From contig OX578281.1 in NCBI GenBank assembly GCA_951217055.1, forward strand, positions 26,819,101-26,883,100: DNA of 64,000 bases, given 5' to 3'. This document shows positions 24,060 through 34,750 of this stretch, piece after piece; positions within the stretch are counted from its first letter, which is position 1, and each line of letters starts with the position of its first letter. The position numbers and the translations under genes were made by a program. Below the pieces are notes generated by a model. The model was not told the origin of the DNA and made no database searches. It was given only the letters and a program-made list of their open reading frames with translations. The stretch is from Gerris lacustris. Its lineage: Eukaryota; Arthropoda; Insecta; Hemiptera; Gerridae.

Positions 24060-24935
24060 CTAAGAAGGGTGGCATTAGAAAGAAAAAGGAGCGTTCATAT
24101 TTAATACTGTATAAGGCAGTGTAAGGATACAATAGGAGTTGGAAGACTTGGTGCAAACCCAGAGTTCAATGCTGAATGATCTTATGAGCTTAATTAACCC
24201 GACGCCAGAACAGGCAAAGCGAAAAGCACTTGGTAACGAAGGAGGTAACATTTACAGTAAGATGGCACAGGTGATGGCTTTTGCGGTTGATATAGACGTT
24301 GTGCCTCGAAGGTGTGCTGATTTTTATGGGACTTATGTGGGGCTGAGATGCTGCTAATGAAATGGGGCTCCAAGTTAATTCAGCGAAAACTAAGTTTATG
24401 TTTTCTTCCAGATGGGATTATCTGGAGGAAGAGAGAGTACGCATTAGAGGAGAAGATATTTGAACGAGTATTCGGATCCTTGATTACTCAGGAAAATATT
24501 GTTTCAGAGGAGATTATAGCTAGTATTTCAGCAGGGAATAGGAGCTATTTTGAAGTCAATGCCTCATCAGATCGCCGAGTGTGAGCCGTAACACGAAGCT
24601 CATTATATATATGAGTGTTATAAGACCCGCTGTATCCAAGGGTCGGAGACGTGGACTCAGTTAATTAAGCTAGTTAGATGAAGAGGATGGAAGCAAAAAA
24701 ACTTAAAAGGAAAATTTTCCATTCTGCGTTCAAAAAACGTAGATGGAGGATACGCACAAACAGAGAACTGACGAATTAATAAAAGCAAGCAGAGAATCTT
24801 TTTTTATAAAAGTAGGAAGAGTTCAATGGCTTGAACATGTCTCACGAATGGAAAAAACAGAGTATCCAAGAAAATTATGGATGGTAGACAAGGATATAAA
24901 TTACTGGTTACTTATTGTTGGTTGTTTTAAATGAT
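24060..24935 (+). pseudogene. Non-LTR (LINE) reverse transcriptase remnant
   Basis: Reads through at least three frames with many stops. In order: GGIRKKKERSY; QVMAFAVDIDVV, where the palm motif F-A-D-D has become A-V-D-I; ANEMGLQVNSAKTKFMFSSR, then WDYLEEERVRIRGED; GSLITQEN; ISAGNRSYF; SVIRPAV; and the C-terminal VGRVQWLEHVSRMEKTEYPR. This is the usual order of the RT palm, thumb and post-RT WLGHVxRM segment of insect LINE-type polymerases. The upstream endonuclease and RT fingers are absent. It is dead by frameshift, stop and active-site loss. Confidence 0.85.
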
Positions 24936-25011
24936 CATCAAACGAATAAAGAAGATCAACAAATTTCCACACTTGTAACAACATAAAAATAGATAAACAA
25001 TACCCCTTTCC

Positions 25012-25015
25012 TTAA
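25012..25015. repeat. TTAA target-site duplication, left
   Basis: TTAA directly precedes CCCTGCAAAGC, pairing with TTAA at 25678-25681. Confidence 0.8.
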
Positions 25016-25677
25016 CCCTGCAAAGCTAACCATATTTTTTCGGTGCTTAACGCTAATCTACGTATTTTTTACGTACACGCAGTACTAATCACGAATCTAT
25101 GTTAATATTTTCCAAAAATTTCTATTTTTATTTATTATTTATATTTGTTAGGTGTTTATTTATTACTTATGAGTTTATCGTGTTCATTTATTAATTGTTT
25201 TTCTTTTTTTTCTTTGCAGTTTTAGTCCCTTTCAACAGCTTATAGGTCATTACTGGACGGGGGTTGTCCGTTCATTTATTAATTGATTACATTTTTATTG
25301 AAATGTAACAAGCCCAAACTCTTATGTATTAATCGAATTTTTATTATTTGTATTATTATTATTCTATTTTGATTTTGTTATTATTTTTTGTGTTTATTTA
25401 TTATTTTTTGTGTTTGTTTATTATGTTTATCAGTAGTAATTTATACTACGTTAAGACTAACCATACGTAATATTTACGTGGTGACTTAATGAAAAATAAT
25501 TGTCAATCCTCACTAACGCATCGGGTAAAACTAAAGTAAGTATGTACTGCCACGGGAAGGTCTAGACTCTAGACGAAGCTCTACTAGAGAGTGGAGATTG
25601 TGCGGTTTACAATTTCTCTGTGAATCACATTTAACTAAAACTGTACGTAATTTTTACGTACATTTAGCTTTCTAGGG
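25016..25677. mobile_element. piggyBac-like MITE (662 bp)
   Basis: Flanked by TTAA on both sides, the obligatory piggyBac target. The right terminus read inwards is CCCTAGAAAGCTAAATGTAC and the left is CCCTGCAAAGCTAACC. These match the piggyBac-type terminal CCCTAGAAAGATA. Both ends have a sub-terminal TACGTA-rich block (TACGTATTTTTTACGTA left, TACGTAAAAATTACGTA right), and AACCATACGTAATATTTACG repeats it at about 25460. No transposase frame, so it depends on a relative elsewhere. Confidence 0.85.
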
Positions 25678-25681
25678 TTAA
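25678..25681. repeat. TTAA target-site duplication, right
   Basis: TTAA directly follows the terminal CTAGGG. Confidence 0.8.
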
Positions 25682-26172
25682 TTAATTATTTATAAATATA
25701 TAAAATAAAAGATTTGAGGAAGTAATTCATCTGCATAAATTTAAGTTTTGTCTGTATATTTATGTCTCTTAGATTCCCCAATTTTTTTTAGTTAATATTT
25801 AGGAAAACACTGGTACATTTCCTCATAAATTTTAGGAAAATTAAAAATCATTTTCACAATAAATAAACCAAAAGCAGTGTATTCTTGTATTGTATAAGTC
25901 AGTAGTTTGGTTTTATATAACAAATATGTAGGAAATGTCTGGCGAGTAAAGGGATTGCAACAGAGGATTTTAGCTTTCTTCCCATCCTCAGCTATGATTT
26001 ATATGCCCCCCCATCATAGGATTTCCACGCTCCTCACACTGGTAGCTTTCCCATCTCAACCTATGTCTGTATTGCTTGCTTCCAGTCACAGAGGTTATAA
26101 AGAAAATATAGAAGAACATCCCCCGTCTTAAGAAATGTCAAGAAAAGTAATATGAAATTCCAAGTTTCCGAC

Positions 26173-26174
<2 letters not shown>
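25682..26174. other. Non-coding sequence, nothing recognised
   Basis: No supported features. The frame at 25907-26131 has no recognisable content. Confidence 0.4.

Positions 26175-26251
<77 letters not shown>
26175..26251. repeat. (TA)n microsatellite
   Basis: About 38 TA units. Confidence 0.95.
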
Positions 26252-26254
<3 letters not shown>

Positions 26255-26919
26255 GAGAGAGAAAGAGAAAATTTCACGGACTTGTGGTACTGTCGAGTCT
26301 AAATATTTGCTCTATGGGTTGTGTTTTTAGGTTTATCGTTCCTTAAATTTCATTTGAATTTCGTTTGAACATTAAGTATTGTACTCAAACCTTGTATGAA
26401 TTCTTTTCATAGTTCGAGAAGTGTCACATAATTATTATTATTATTTATATTAAAAACTATAGAAAAGTAAGACTTAAAAACGATTTCTTCTATTCCTTAT
26501 TATCCTTTAATTAAGAGGTTTTCATGAATATAGAACCATCGAGGGTAAAATTTAGACAAAAAACCTTTCTTTTGCTTTCTGTCTTTGTTGTTGTATGAAT
26601 TGAAAAGAAAAAAAATAGTATTTATAGCAAGTATACACTTTAAACAAAGGGGTGCATTAAGTTGAAAAAACAACATGGTTATCGTTCCTATATAAAGAGA
26701 AAATATACTCAATGAATAAAGAAATAATAATAACCCATAAAAACAATGTTTTCATTGTTACTCCTTTATATATTATTGTTATAATATTATATTAATAAAA
26801 TCATAGTATCCCTAAATTTTGATGTAATGTTTTTATATTGACAAAAAGTCTATGAGCTAAGCTTTAAGCTTGATTGAATGACTAGAAGAGGGTTAATTAG
26901 CCCTCTAAAGATTTTGACA
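26252..26919. other. Non-coding sequence, nothing recognised
   Basis: AT-rich with no supported gene. Confidence 0.4.
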
Positions 26920-27185
26920 TCCAACCACACTCAACCAAACATAACCGATAACATCCATCGTTGGATAACATCCAACCAAACGTAACCGATAACATCCATC
27001 GTTAGATAACATCCAACCAAACATAACCGATAACATCCATCGTTGGATAACATCCAACCAAACATAACCGATAACATCCATCGTTGGATAACATCCAACC
27101 AAACATAACCGATAACATCCATCGTTGGATGATATCCACCGATAACATCCATCGTTGGATAACATCCAACCAAACGTAACCGAAA
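26920..27185. repeat. 41-bp minisatellite
   Basis: The landmark CGTTGG (or CGTTAG) occurs at 26959, 27000, 27041, 27082 and 27123, with a shortened 30-bp unit to 27153. Each unit holds two small inverted repeats (ATCCA..TGGAT and GGAT..ATCC). Because 41 is not a multiple of three, the long minus-strand frames cycle through all frames of the unit and are not genes. Confidence 0.93.
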
Positions 27186-27344
27186 CTAATAGAATTATCA
27201 TTATTATAGTCCAGCAGATAGCGTATAATAAGTGTATATATATATATATGTCAATAAGTGTAATATGTCAATAAGACATTATTAATTATTAAAAACTATT
27301 AACTGGGGTCAGTTAAATGCGTAGTTAGTAGTGAGGTCAGTTAA

Positions 27345-27470
27345 CTGAATAGTATTAACTCTGTGAGGCTACTAACTCAATAGTATTAACTCTGTGGGGC
27401 TACTAACTGAATAGTATTAACTCTGTGAGGCTTCTAACTGAATAGTATTAACTCTGTGAGGCTACTAATG
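27345..27470. repeat. 31-bp tandem repeat, four copies
   Basis: AGTATTAACTCTGTGAGGCT at 27351, 27382, 27413 and 27444. Most copies have CTACTAACTGAAT linking them. Confidence 0.92.
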
Positions 27471-27634
27471 TAGCCTTCATACCATAGGCAAGTCGAAAAT
27501 TTGTTTTACTTATAATTAACATGTTAAATAAAGTAATTTATTTCATTCAAATAAAATTGGTCTTATTTACATTATGCCTTATACAAACATTAGCCTTATT
27601 TATACATGTATTTTAATTTTATTATTATTTGTAT

Positions 27635-27990
27635 ATTTAAATCTTTTTTATTAGTTTTAAATTATACGAGCCCTTAGACCCGTGGGAACGGGCTTAATTT
27701 TATATTTAGCAAAAACAAATTAAAATGAAATAACTTAATTTAGAAAAGTTATTATATCTATTTGAAGACCAACAAATCAAAACAAATATTTATTTTTATA
27801 GGAATAAATGTGGTTGCTTTAGCTTAGCAATAACAAATCATTTCGAAGTGCGTCGTTGGGACAGTACTCGATTATATAAATGATTATCTTATAATACAAT
27901 ATGGTAAACCGAGAGTAATAAATAAATATGTGAGACGTTGCGTTAGAAATTAATGTCGACTAGTCACAACATTGTCAACACATGTCAAGT
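27635..27990 (-). repeat. Possible LTR of the adjacent gypsy remnant
   Basis: The block from about 27700 to 27890 (GAAGACCAACAAATCAAAAC, TTTAGCTTAGCAATAACAAA, TCATTTCGA, ATAAATGATT) is repeated at about 44090-44300 in the same orientation. It lies just downstream of the integrase reading direction, where a 3' LTR would be. TG/CA ends and a primer-binding site were not established. Confidence 0.4.
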
Positions 27991-27999
27991 AAACTAACA

Positions 28000-28590
28000 T
28001 AAATATATTTCCCTATTTACACATATCTTTTTTGGGGGTTGAGGCTGACGCTCCTGGTCCGCTTTCGATCTATTAGAGTGGATTACCACCACAATCCGCT
28101 TTTGACCTCGTTGTCCGATGCCATTCTCAGCCTGGATACGATTCATATCCAGGCGATAACCTCTTAAACAGACGTTCGCTAACCTCTTATTCACAGTATA
28201 AGGTCCTCGCCATGGTCCTCTTAGCTTGAAACTCCCCCCTACTAGATTTTGCTGTGTAGAGCCATAACTTTGTCTGCTTTAGTAACTGGGTCCCAAAGTA
28301 CACGCCAGTCAACGAACCCTTTTTGCACTATATGACTCTGTTGTGGCCATTGCTGCAAGCTTGTGCCAAGCTGCACCCTGACATTTTTTTTAGGCTCTCT
28401 TCAAGTTATTTTACAAAAGTCGGGTAGTCGGTGTCTTTTTCTTCTACCTGGTTCGTAGTCTATCGGCAGGCGCATTTCTCGGCCGATATTCAACCTAAAT
28501 GGGGTGTATTTGGTAGACGAGTGTACACTTGAGCAATCATTATGAAAGTAGCTCGTCCCAGTTAGTCTGGTCTTCGATAATATACTTGCT
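28000..28590 (-). pseudogene. Ty3/gypsy integrase C-terminal remnant
   Basis: On the minus strand, broken across frames: DELLSFHNDCSSVHSSTKYT, then PFRLNIGREMRLPIDYEPG, typical of the distal gypsy integrase core and connector. Next is GSFKLRGPWRGPYTVNKRLA, the GPY/F module, and KRIVVVIHSNRSK, the usual I-V-H-x-N-R-x-K end. Stops and frameshifts separate the blocks. The protease, RT, RNase H and catalytic DDE are not present in the window. Confidence 0.82.
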
Positions 28591-29394
28591 CAATGTTATT
28601 TTATTTATTATTATTATTTATTTATTTTGATCTATGCAAAAGAAAGGTAGTCCCTGGATTACCCCAATATCTACTATAACACTCATAGCATGAATATAAC
28701 TGTAGTTGTATTAAACAATAAAGTTAAAAATAACCCAGCTGTCCAAATTGAGCGAGTATCAATTCTAAGAGGAAAAGCGTTTCTGTACTTAGATAGTTAG
28801 AAACGGTAAAATAAAATGCAAATATATGACACGATCAATATAATCTAGAGTAGGACGTACTTTGTATTCTTTGTAGGTCTTCATTTTTTAGTTTTAGGAA
28901 CATATGCTTTCAATGAAGATATTTCTACAAGATAAGCCATTTTTAACTTGGGAAACTCAATTATATTTTATATATTTTTCTATCTAGTGAGTCTAAGAAA
29001 ACTAAATAGCTAAACCATTTTCTTGGTAAACTAGAGTTATAAATATATATATATAAAAGACCAAGTTGGAAGGATGCGAGGTCATGGTTAAGAGATTATA
29101 AGAGGTTGGAATATGAGAGATAACGAGGTTTAAGGATAAGATATCTTCTAACTTCTCCTTCTTAAGTTATGTTCTTCCATTTCCCCGGATTAACGTCAGT
29201 TATCCATTATTTAGAAAACCACTTGACTCCATGCTTAATGGAATTTAAAATATATTATAGAGAGGAATACGGCTGTGTTTTTGGTTTTCCGTATTTCAAT
29301 ATACGAATGTTATATTTATGGGTGGTATTTGTTGATTTATTATTGTTCCGGTTGTTTTCTGAGCTTACCTAAGGTAATGGAAGCACTTTAATCG
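28591..29394. other. Non-coding sequence, nothing recognised
   Basis: AT-rich with no supported gene. Confidence 0.4.
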
Positions 29395-29620
29395 TTCTTA
29401 AGAGATAGATGTTGGTTCGCACCAATTGGGCGACAGAAAGACACGAAATCAAAAACATTACCTGATGTCTGAAACGAATTTCTGTCTTGGAATTTTTGTA
29501 TCAGGTGACATAAAAATGCTCGTTCTTTAGAACGAGTGATATATGTATTAGGAAGGTTATGCCATCCCTGTAAAACAAAGCCAACCGGCATGTCGGTAAC
29601 CTCGGTCCGTCCGTGATCAT
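29395..29620 (+). repeat. Family A copy, 3' half
   Basis: GATGTTGGTTCGCACCAATT, GCGACAGAAAGACACGAAAT, GTCTGAAACGAATTTCTGTC, TCGTTCTTTAGAACGAG, and the tail TCGGTAACCTCGG. Confidence 0.7.
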
Positions 29621-29624
29621 TGCG

Positions 29625-29975
29625 AAACTAATTCTCGTGAACAAAGCCCCGCGCCAATGAGAAGGCCGTTTTTCAATCGATACCTATAAAATGACGATGG
29701 TTCCAAGTCGAATAAACCCAATTCAGGCCAGGAGGCCACCACCCAAGAATCGAGGCCACGAGGAGAACCAGGAGCAAGCGAAAAAGGAGAAACAGAACCA
29801 GCAGAAGAATAAACGAACCAACAACCAGTCAGCAAAACCAGGAGCAAGCAGGCGAGACCAGAGAGAAGACGCCGAAGAAACGCAACAGGCGAAGCAGTCG
29901 AAACCCGCTCGACGGTTGACGGTACACTTCTCTACGGGCATGGCCACAGTTCCGAATCAGGCTCAAATCACGAGA
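29625..29975 (+). other. GC-rich purine-rich island with a 152-codon frame
   Basis: A frame opens at 29691 (MTMVPSRINPIQARRPPPKN) after CGATACCTATAAAATG and runs to 30149. Its first two thirds are rich in Lys, Gln, Asn, Glu and Arg, low in hydrophobic residues and disordered in character. From about 29976 the frame runs into repeat G, so the C-terminal part is transposon sequence. CCTATAAAA with the following CAGGCCAGGAGG could also be part of an LTR leader. I do not recognise a family, and a functional gene is doubtful. Confidence 0.3.
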
Positions 29976-30375
29976 ATTTTACAGTTGGTTCGTTCTAAAA
30001 ACCAATTCGAGAACGGTTCTAAACATAGTTCAGGATTATTTAATGAGCATGCGTCCATGAGGACTGGTTCAGAACTGATTCGAAAAAAGGAACCCCTGTT
30101 AGAACAATTTAAGAATTCTTTAAGAACTTTAAGAACTCTCCATTTGTAGCTCCCTATCATCTTCACCACTTGTTTTGTTTATGTTAACATAAAAAAAGAT
30201 TACTTTCGTTAATTAAAAAATTAAAAAATTCTATTTTTAAACTCATGAAAGTGTATGAGAATGCTCGCCTGGGCAAATAATTGTCAAAGATAAAAGTCTG
30301 TCACAATTTCTTTTTTGAATAGTTATACTTCGCCCTCACATTTGGGATTCGTAAAGCTCGTAACAATGTAATTAA
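29976..30375 (+). repeat. Repeat G, one-ended copy
   Basis: GTTGGTTCGTTC, GAGAACGGTTCTAAA, GCATGCGTCCATGAGGACTG, GTTCAGAACTGATTCGAAAA and TCACATTTGGGATTCGTAA match 37872-38275 in order. The right TIR seen at 39332 was not found here. Confidence 0.75.
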
Positions 30376-30470
30376 TTTAAAAAGGAGAGATTAATTCCAA
30401 TATAAATTCGGTTTTCAAAAATTGTAGAGTTAATGTTGAATAAATTAAAAAAAATAAATTTAAAACGATC

Positions 30471-30574
30471 ACATAATTATTAAATACATCATTTAATTAA
30501 TCCCTCATATTGACTGCTTGCGAGAGAGTTATTTTAAGTGTCTCTCTCAAGTAGTCAATAGCATGTATTTAATA
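30471..30574. repeat. Imperfect hairpin with nested arms
   Basis: Inner arms TATTGACTGCTTGCGAGAGA and TCTCTCTCAAGTAGTCAATA pair over about 20 bp with one G-U and one mismatch around a short loop. Outer AAATACAT/ATGTATTT arms follow an asymmetric bulge. It could be a tiny decayed MITE or a miRNA-like precursor. Confidence 0.55.
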
Positions 30575-30580
30575 TATTTT

Positions 30581-31004
30581 TTAAAGTTAATGTTAAAAAA
30601 ATTACTAAATATATTTATTTTATTTCTGACAAATAAATAAAATAAATACAGTATTGTTATAAGAGTGAAGAAGGTCAAATGTGAAGGTGAAATTTAGGTA
30701 TTGAGGAGATTAAATGTGAATATTAATTTAGCTTATTAAAAATAAACCGTAATATAAAAAATCGGTACGAGACAACTATTGGTCTTTTTCAGGACCATGT
30801 AATCACTTGCACCCTGCAGATGAATCAACCCAACTAACCATCAGTCCTTCCCAAGACCAACTTCTTTTATAGTTGGTAGGATTTTTATCCAACTACATAC
30901 ATTATTTTGGAGAAATCCACCAGGCTTCTATTAAATAACATGAGTTTACTCTCTTCGCTCGGTCAATTATAATCACTTTCTAAAACTCAATAATTTGAGT
31001 GTAA
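30581..31004. other. Non-coding sequence, nothing recognised
   Basis: No supported features. Confidence 0.4.
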
Positions 31005-31075
31005 TTCTTTTGGTAGAGTATTGGATTGGAAATTTAAAGATCTATTGTTCAAATTTCGGGGTTGATGAGTATTTT
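31005..31075 (+). repeat. tRNA-derived SINE-like fragment
   Basis: GGTAGAGTATTGGATTGGAA, ATTTAAAGATC and TTGTTCAAATTTC follow the order of the tRNA A-box end, anticodon arm, variable loop and T arm (GGTTCGAATCC type), all degenerate. Confidence 0.5.
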
Positions 31076-31179
31076 TCAAAATTCTGTTTCTCTTCAATAA
31101 TTATACTTAATCTTAGAATGCTTAAGCACCCAGGTTTATCTTTTTTCTTAAATAAAATGTTTATTGTAGTTGGCATTGT

Positions 31180-31275
31180 TTAAATGGATATAGTAGAGTA
31201 GTGGAGGCCTTGCTGTTATAGTTATTGCTGTAGGAGTTCAACCCCTGCCGGGAAGTATTCATTGCAAGCAAGGGC
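31180..31275 (+). repeat. Second tRNA-like SINE fragment
   Basis: ATATAGTAGAGTAGTGGAGG and TAGGAGTTCAACCCCTGCCG give an A-box-like and a B-box-like element about 45 bases apart. No 3' partner was identified. Confidence 0.4.
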
Positions 31276-31479
31276 TCCCTGTGGAACAGCAGGAGAACTC
31301 TGAAATACAATGAGTTACTACACCCTAAACAAACTACTAACAGTAAAACTAATGCCGAGTCCAGTATAAACCCAAACCTATAAAACTAATAAACCTTTAT
31401 CTCTCTTACTACTTACACTTGCACTTCATCCTAATCAACACTTAGAGTTCCATGTTTATTGACATCTTGAGCAACACTT

Positions 31480-31790
31480 ACATTTTACAGACTAGAATTT
31501 TTACTTACATCTTGATCAAAACTTACATTTCATCTTACACTTAAACTTGCATCCTTGCTTACATCTTGATCAAACATTTACATTACAAATACTTGTATCC
31601 TTATTCACATCTCTGTTCAACACTTACATTTTATAGACTAGAATTTTTACTTACAACTTGATCAAAACTTACATTTCATCTTACACTTAAACTTGCACCC
31701 TTGCTTACATCTTGATCAAACATTTACATTACATATGCTTGTATCCTTATTCACATCTTGTTCAACACTTACATTTTATCCTACACTTAG
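31480..31790. repeat. 146-bp tandem repeat, two copies
   Basis: ACATTTTACAGACTAGAATT at 31480 recurs at 31626. Inside each unit ACTTACATCTTGATCAAA-type words repeat about every 36 bp. Confidence 0.85.
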
Positions 31791-32880
31791 ATTTTCATGG
31801 TTCTTTCATTTTGAACAATACACTGAGTTACAACTAAATCTACGCCTGCATAATTATTGGACCAGTATTTTAAATTAATATGTAAAAATTGATTTATCCA
31901 AGAAAAAGTTATTTATTTACTAACATTGATATACAGAGTGTTCTGCAGCAAGATATCAAAAGATTTTACACATAAAAGGATGCTATACAGACTTTGATTT
32001 TACCTAGATAGATCACATCAGTTTACCCCATTTTTGCGAATTACGCAAAAAGTTATTAATAACCTTAAAAAAATAGTGGTGATTTCACATGCAAATAAAA
32101 ACATGTAAATTCGTCAATTTAGTGTCACCACACTGCTTTCTCTTTATACCGTAACTTAGAAAATGAGAAAGTACAAAAGTAATGACATAATGTCCTTCCA
32201 TCCTTGCACAATAGATCCAAACATGCTCAGAGTCAAGTGGATTCCTAAATAAAGAATAAACGTCGAGAAAGCGGTAAAAAGGAAGAATGCAATGAAAGCA
32301 AGAAAAGTAGGAGATATCATATCCCTGTACCTCGTTATCTTTCATAAATCTACTTATCATTGTTAACTATGACTTTCCACCCATTTTACTTGACCTTCTA
32401 TACATTATTACACACACACATATATACTATATTATATATATAAGTAGATTTTCTTTACAAATAAAATAGTTATTTGAGAAGAAGGATGTAAAAAAATATC
32501 TCCTAAGGAAAGAAGGTCTTATCAACAAAGAGAGAAACGAAATAAAAGTTAGTTATCTAGATTTTCCTCCGTATGATTCTAAGCTCCTTTATGGAGGCGG
32601 GATGTTCTTTTAAATTGAGGATTATAAGCAACAGACGACATGCTATTCATGTCTCACACTTTTTTTCTATACAATTTTTTTATTTTATGTAATTTTTCTT
32701 AATATAACCGTAAAACCACGTGAAAAATTATTATTCACTTCATTTCAAATGTGTTAAATCAAATTTATTATTATTAAAATTAATAATTTAATAAAAAATC
32801 TTCTCACTGAAAGAAATTGAATCACTCCTCAGAGTTCAAATTATTTCTAAAATAAGATTAAGATAATATTACATAAAAGG
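31791..32880. other. Non-coding sequence, nothing recognised
   Basis: Includes a short CA/TA run at about 32410-32440. No supported gene. Confidence 0.4.
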
Positions 32881-32950
32881 GGACTAGCGTAGTAGAGTGG
32901 TTAGCATACTTAAAGCTTGCCTGAAACCTAGGTCAAAAATACTACTATAC
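32881..32950 (+). repeat. tRNA-derived SINE-like fragment
   Basis: GACTAGCGTAGTAGAGTGGT, TAGCATACTTAAAGCTTGCC, then CCTAGGTCAAAAATAC. The A box is well preserved (TAGCGTAGTAGAGTGGTTAG region) and the B box degenerate. Confidence 0.55.
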
Positions 32951-34149
32951 ATAATATATCCAACTGTAAGTATAGTTGGAATGCCAGAAAGGTAATAAAC
33001 ATTTTTCACACCAATGACTAAATCGAGTAGATAAGTAAAGAGTTCGTTGCTTCCGTTCCTGATAAAGGTTCCTGCTCAAGCAGAAGATAAGACAATAAGC
33101 GCAGAAGGTTAAAATAAATATAGGAAGTTAGAATGTTATGGGTGATTCCAATTTAAAGTGCACGTTTCATGTCCTAGATGAATAACTGGAGCGTTTTTCA
33201 CATAATTGACAGGATTTTTCTTCATGGTAACTCAGTTAAGCCTACAGAATTACAACCAAGCAAAAAAATAATGCACCCCTTAATTTTAATCACTACAAAA
33301 ATTTTCAAAAGGCGATTTTGTAACAACTGTGGCTGTCCTTAAGTCAGTTTTTCTTATTCACTTCACTCTAGCTCATACATTAATAATTTTTATTCAAAAA
33401 CTTATTGGATAATTTTGAAGTAGGGTCCTACCAGGATTATAATATGTGTTAGTTATTAAAAATAATAAATTATTACTAAACGGAACTTCAAGTTAAAGTT
33501 TGTCCTTTAAAAAAATGTAATTACCGTGGCATTATATAAATGTGACCTTACTCAGGTTGTGGCAGGGAGATTTTAAGTGGCGAGAGATTTTTGCAATGCC
33601 GCAACACTGGTTTTCTAGCAACAGTTGATAGGGGATGAGCTGAACAATTCAGTTGGGAGCTAGCGCTAATTCCGATTGTTCTTCCAGTTACGTACCCTTT
33701 TAAACGTAATTACCGTGCATGTTATTAAAGTCAATTTTAAAAAACTTTTTAGGTTAAGTTATAGTTTATTGTTTAGACTTTTAAGAGTGCTATTTAATGG
33801 AGTATTAAAATTGGATTTTTATTTTAAACTACTAACCATAATATTTTCTTAAAGTGTGAAATGTAACAACCGTGATTCACAAGGCTTACTTACCATGTTT
33901 TAAATAAACTTAATTCCGGCTTAAAAATTTAAAAAAATATTTCCCATCTGTATCTACATGCTGCAATATATCTGAAATTAGTCCGAAAAACATAATTTTT
34001 CCTGATTTTTTTTAAAAAGCTCTGACTGCCGGAAGAGTACTCTTTACTATTATGTTATACATGACAGTGACAATCATCAAGTAAACGGAGTTTAGTTGAG
34101 TGTTTGATTTCTTGTTGGTTAAGAATATGAAAAATGACTTATTTTATAA
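32951..34149. other. Non-coding sequence, nothing recognised
   Basis: A family A scrap (AAGCGCAGAAGGTTAAAATA) is at about 33097-33116. Otherwise no gene or repeat boundary. Confidence 0.4.
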
Positions 34150-34525
34150 GGAAAGCAAAAGGTAAAAGGAAAGCATTGTGATCATTCTAAAGAAAGGAAC
34201 GCAAAAGGTAAAAGGTATGGAAAGCATTGTGATCATTCTAAAGAAAGGAAAGCAAAAGGTAAAAGGTAAGGAAAGCATTGTGATCATTCTAAAGAAAGGA
34301 AAGCAAAAGGTAAAAGGTAAGGAAATCATTGTGATCACTCTAAAGAAAGGAAAGCAAAAGGTAAAAGGTAAGGAAAGCATTGTGATCATTCTAAAGAATG
34401 GATAGCAAAAGGTAAAAGGTAAGGGAAGCATTGTGATCATTCTAAAGAAAGGAAAGCAAAAGATAAAAGGTAAGGAAAGCATTGTGATCATTCTAAAGAA
34501 AGGAAAGCATTGTGATCATTCTATA
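34150..34525. repeat. 51-bp minisatellite, seven copies, open on both strands
   Basis: GTGATCATTCT recurs at 34178, 34229, 34280, 34331, 34382, 34433 and 34484, with a truncated unit at 34512. As 51 is 17 codons, the frame is kept: the plus strand repeats SIVIILKKGKQKVKGKE and the minus strand repeats MITMLSLPFTFCFPFFR. No promoter, splice context or flanking coding sequence supports expression. Confidence 0.95.
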
Positions 34526-34552
34526 GAATCGATGCCTTCAATTTAAAAAATA

Positions 34553-34750
34553 TGGACATAAATCGTTTCCAGAACACAGGGAGCATGTTTGGTATCGTGT
34601 TTCTGTTAGTCTCTCTGTCAAAATGTTTACTAACAACAATAACCACATATACATAAACTACACGTTCAATTTGGATGGTAGGCCATAATTACCCATTGTT
34701 AGTATTAAATTATTTTCAACCTTCTGTGCCTATTGCTTCCACATAGCATT
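34553..34750 (-). repeat. Family A copy, reverse orientation
   Basis: GTATCGTGTTTCTGTTAGTC, TTTGGATGGTAGGCCATAAT, and TTCAACCTTCTGTGCCTATT, matching the reverse complement of family A landmarks. Confidence 0.65.

Noticed and set aside
26905..27201. 98-codon and 80-codon Trp/Cys-rich frames
   Set aside because: They are the 41-bp minisatellite read in rotating frames.
29723..29947. 74-codon minus-strand frame rich in Cys, Phe and Leu
   Set aside because: Shadow of the plus-strand purine-rich island.
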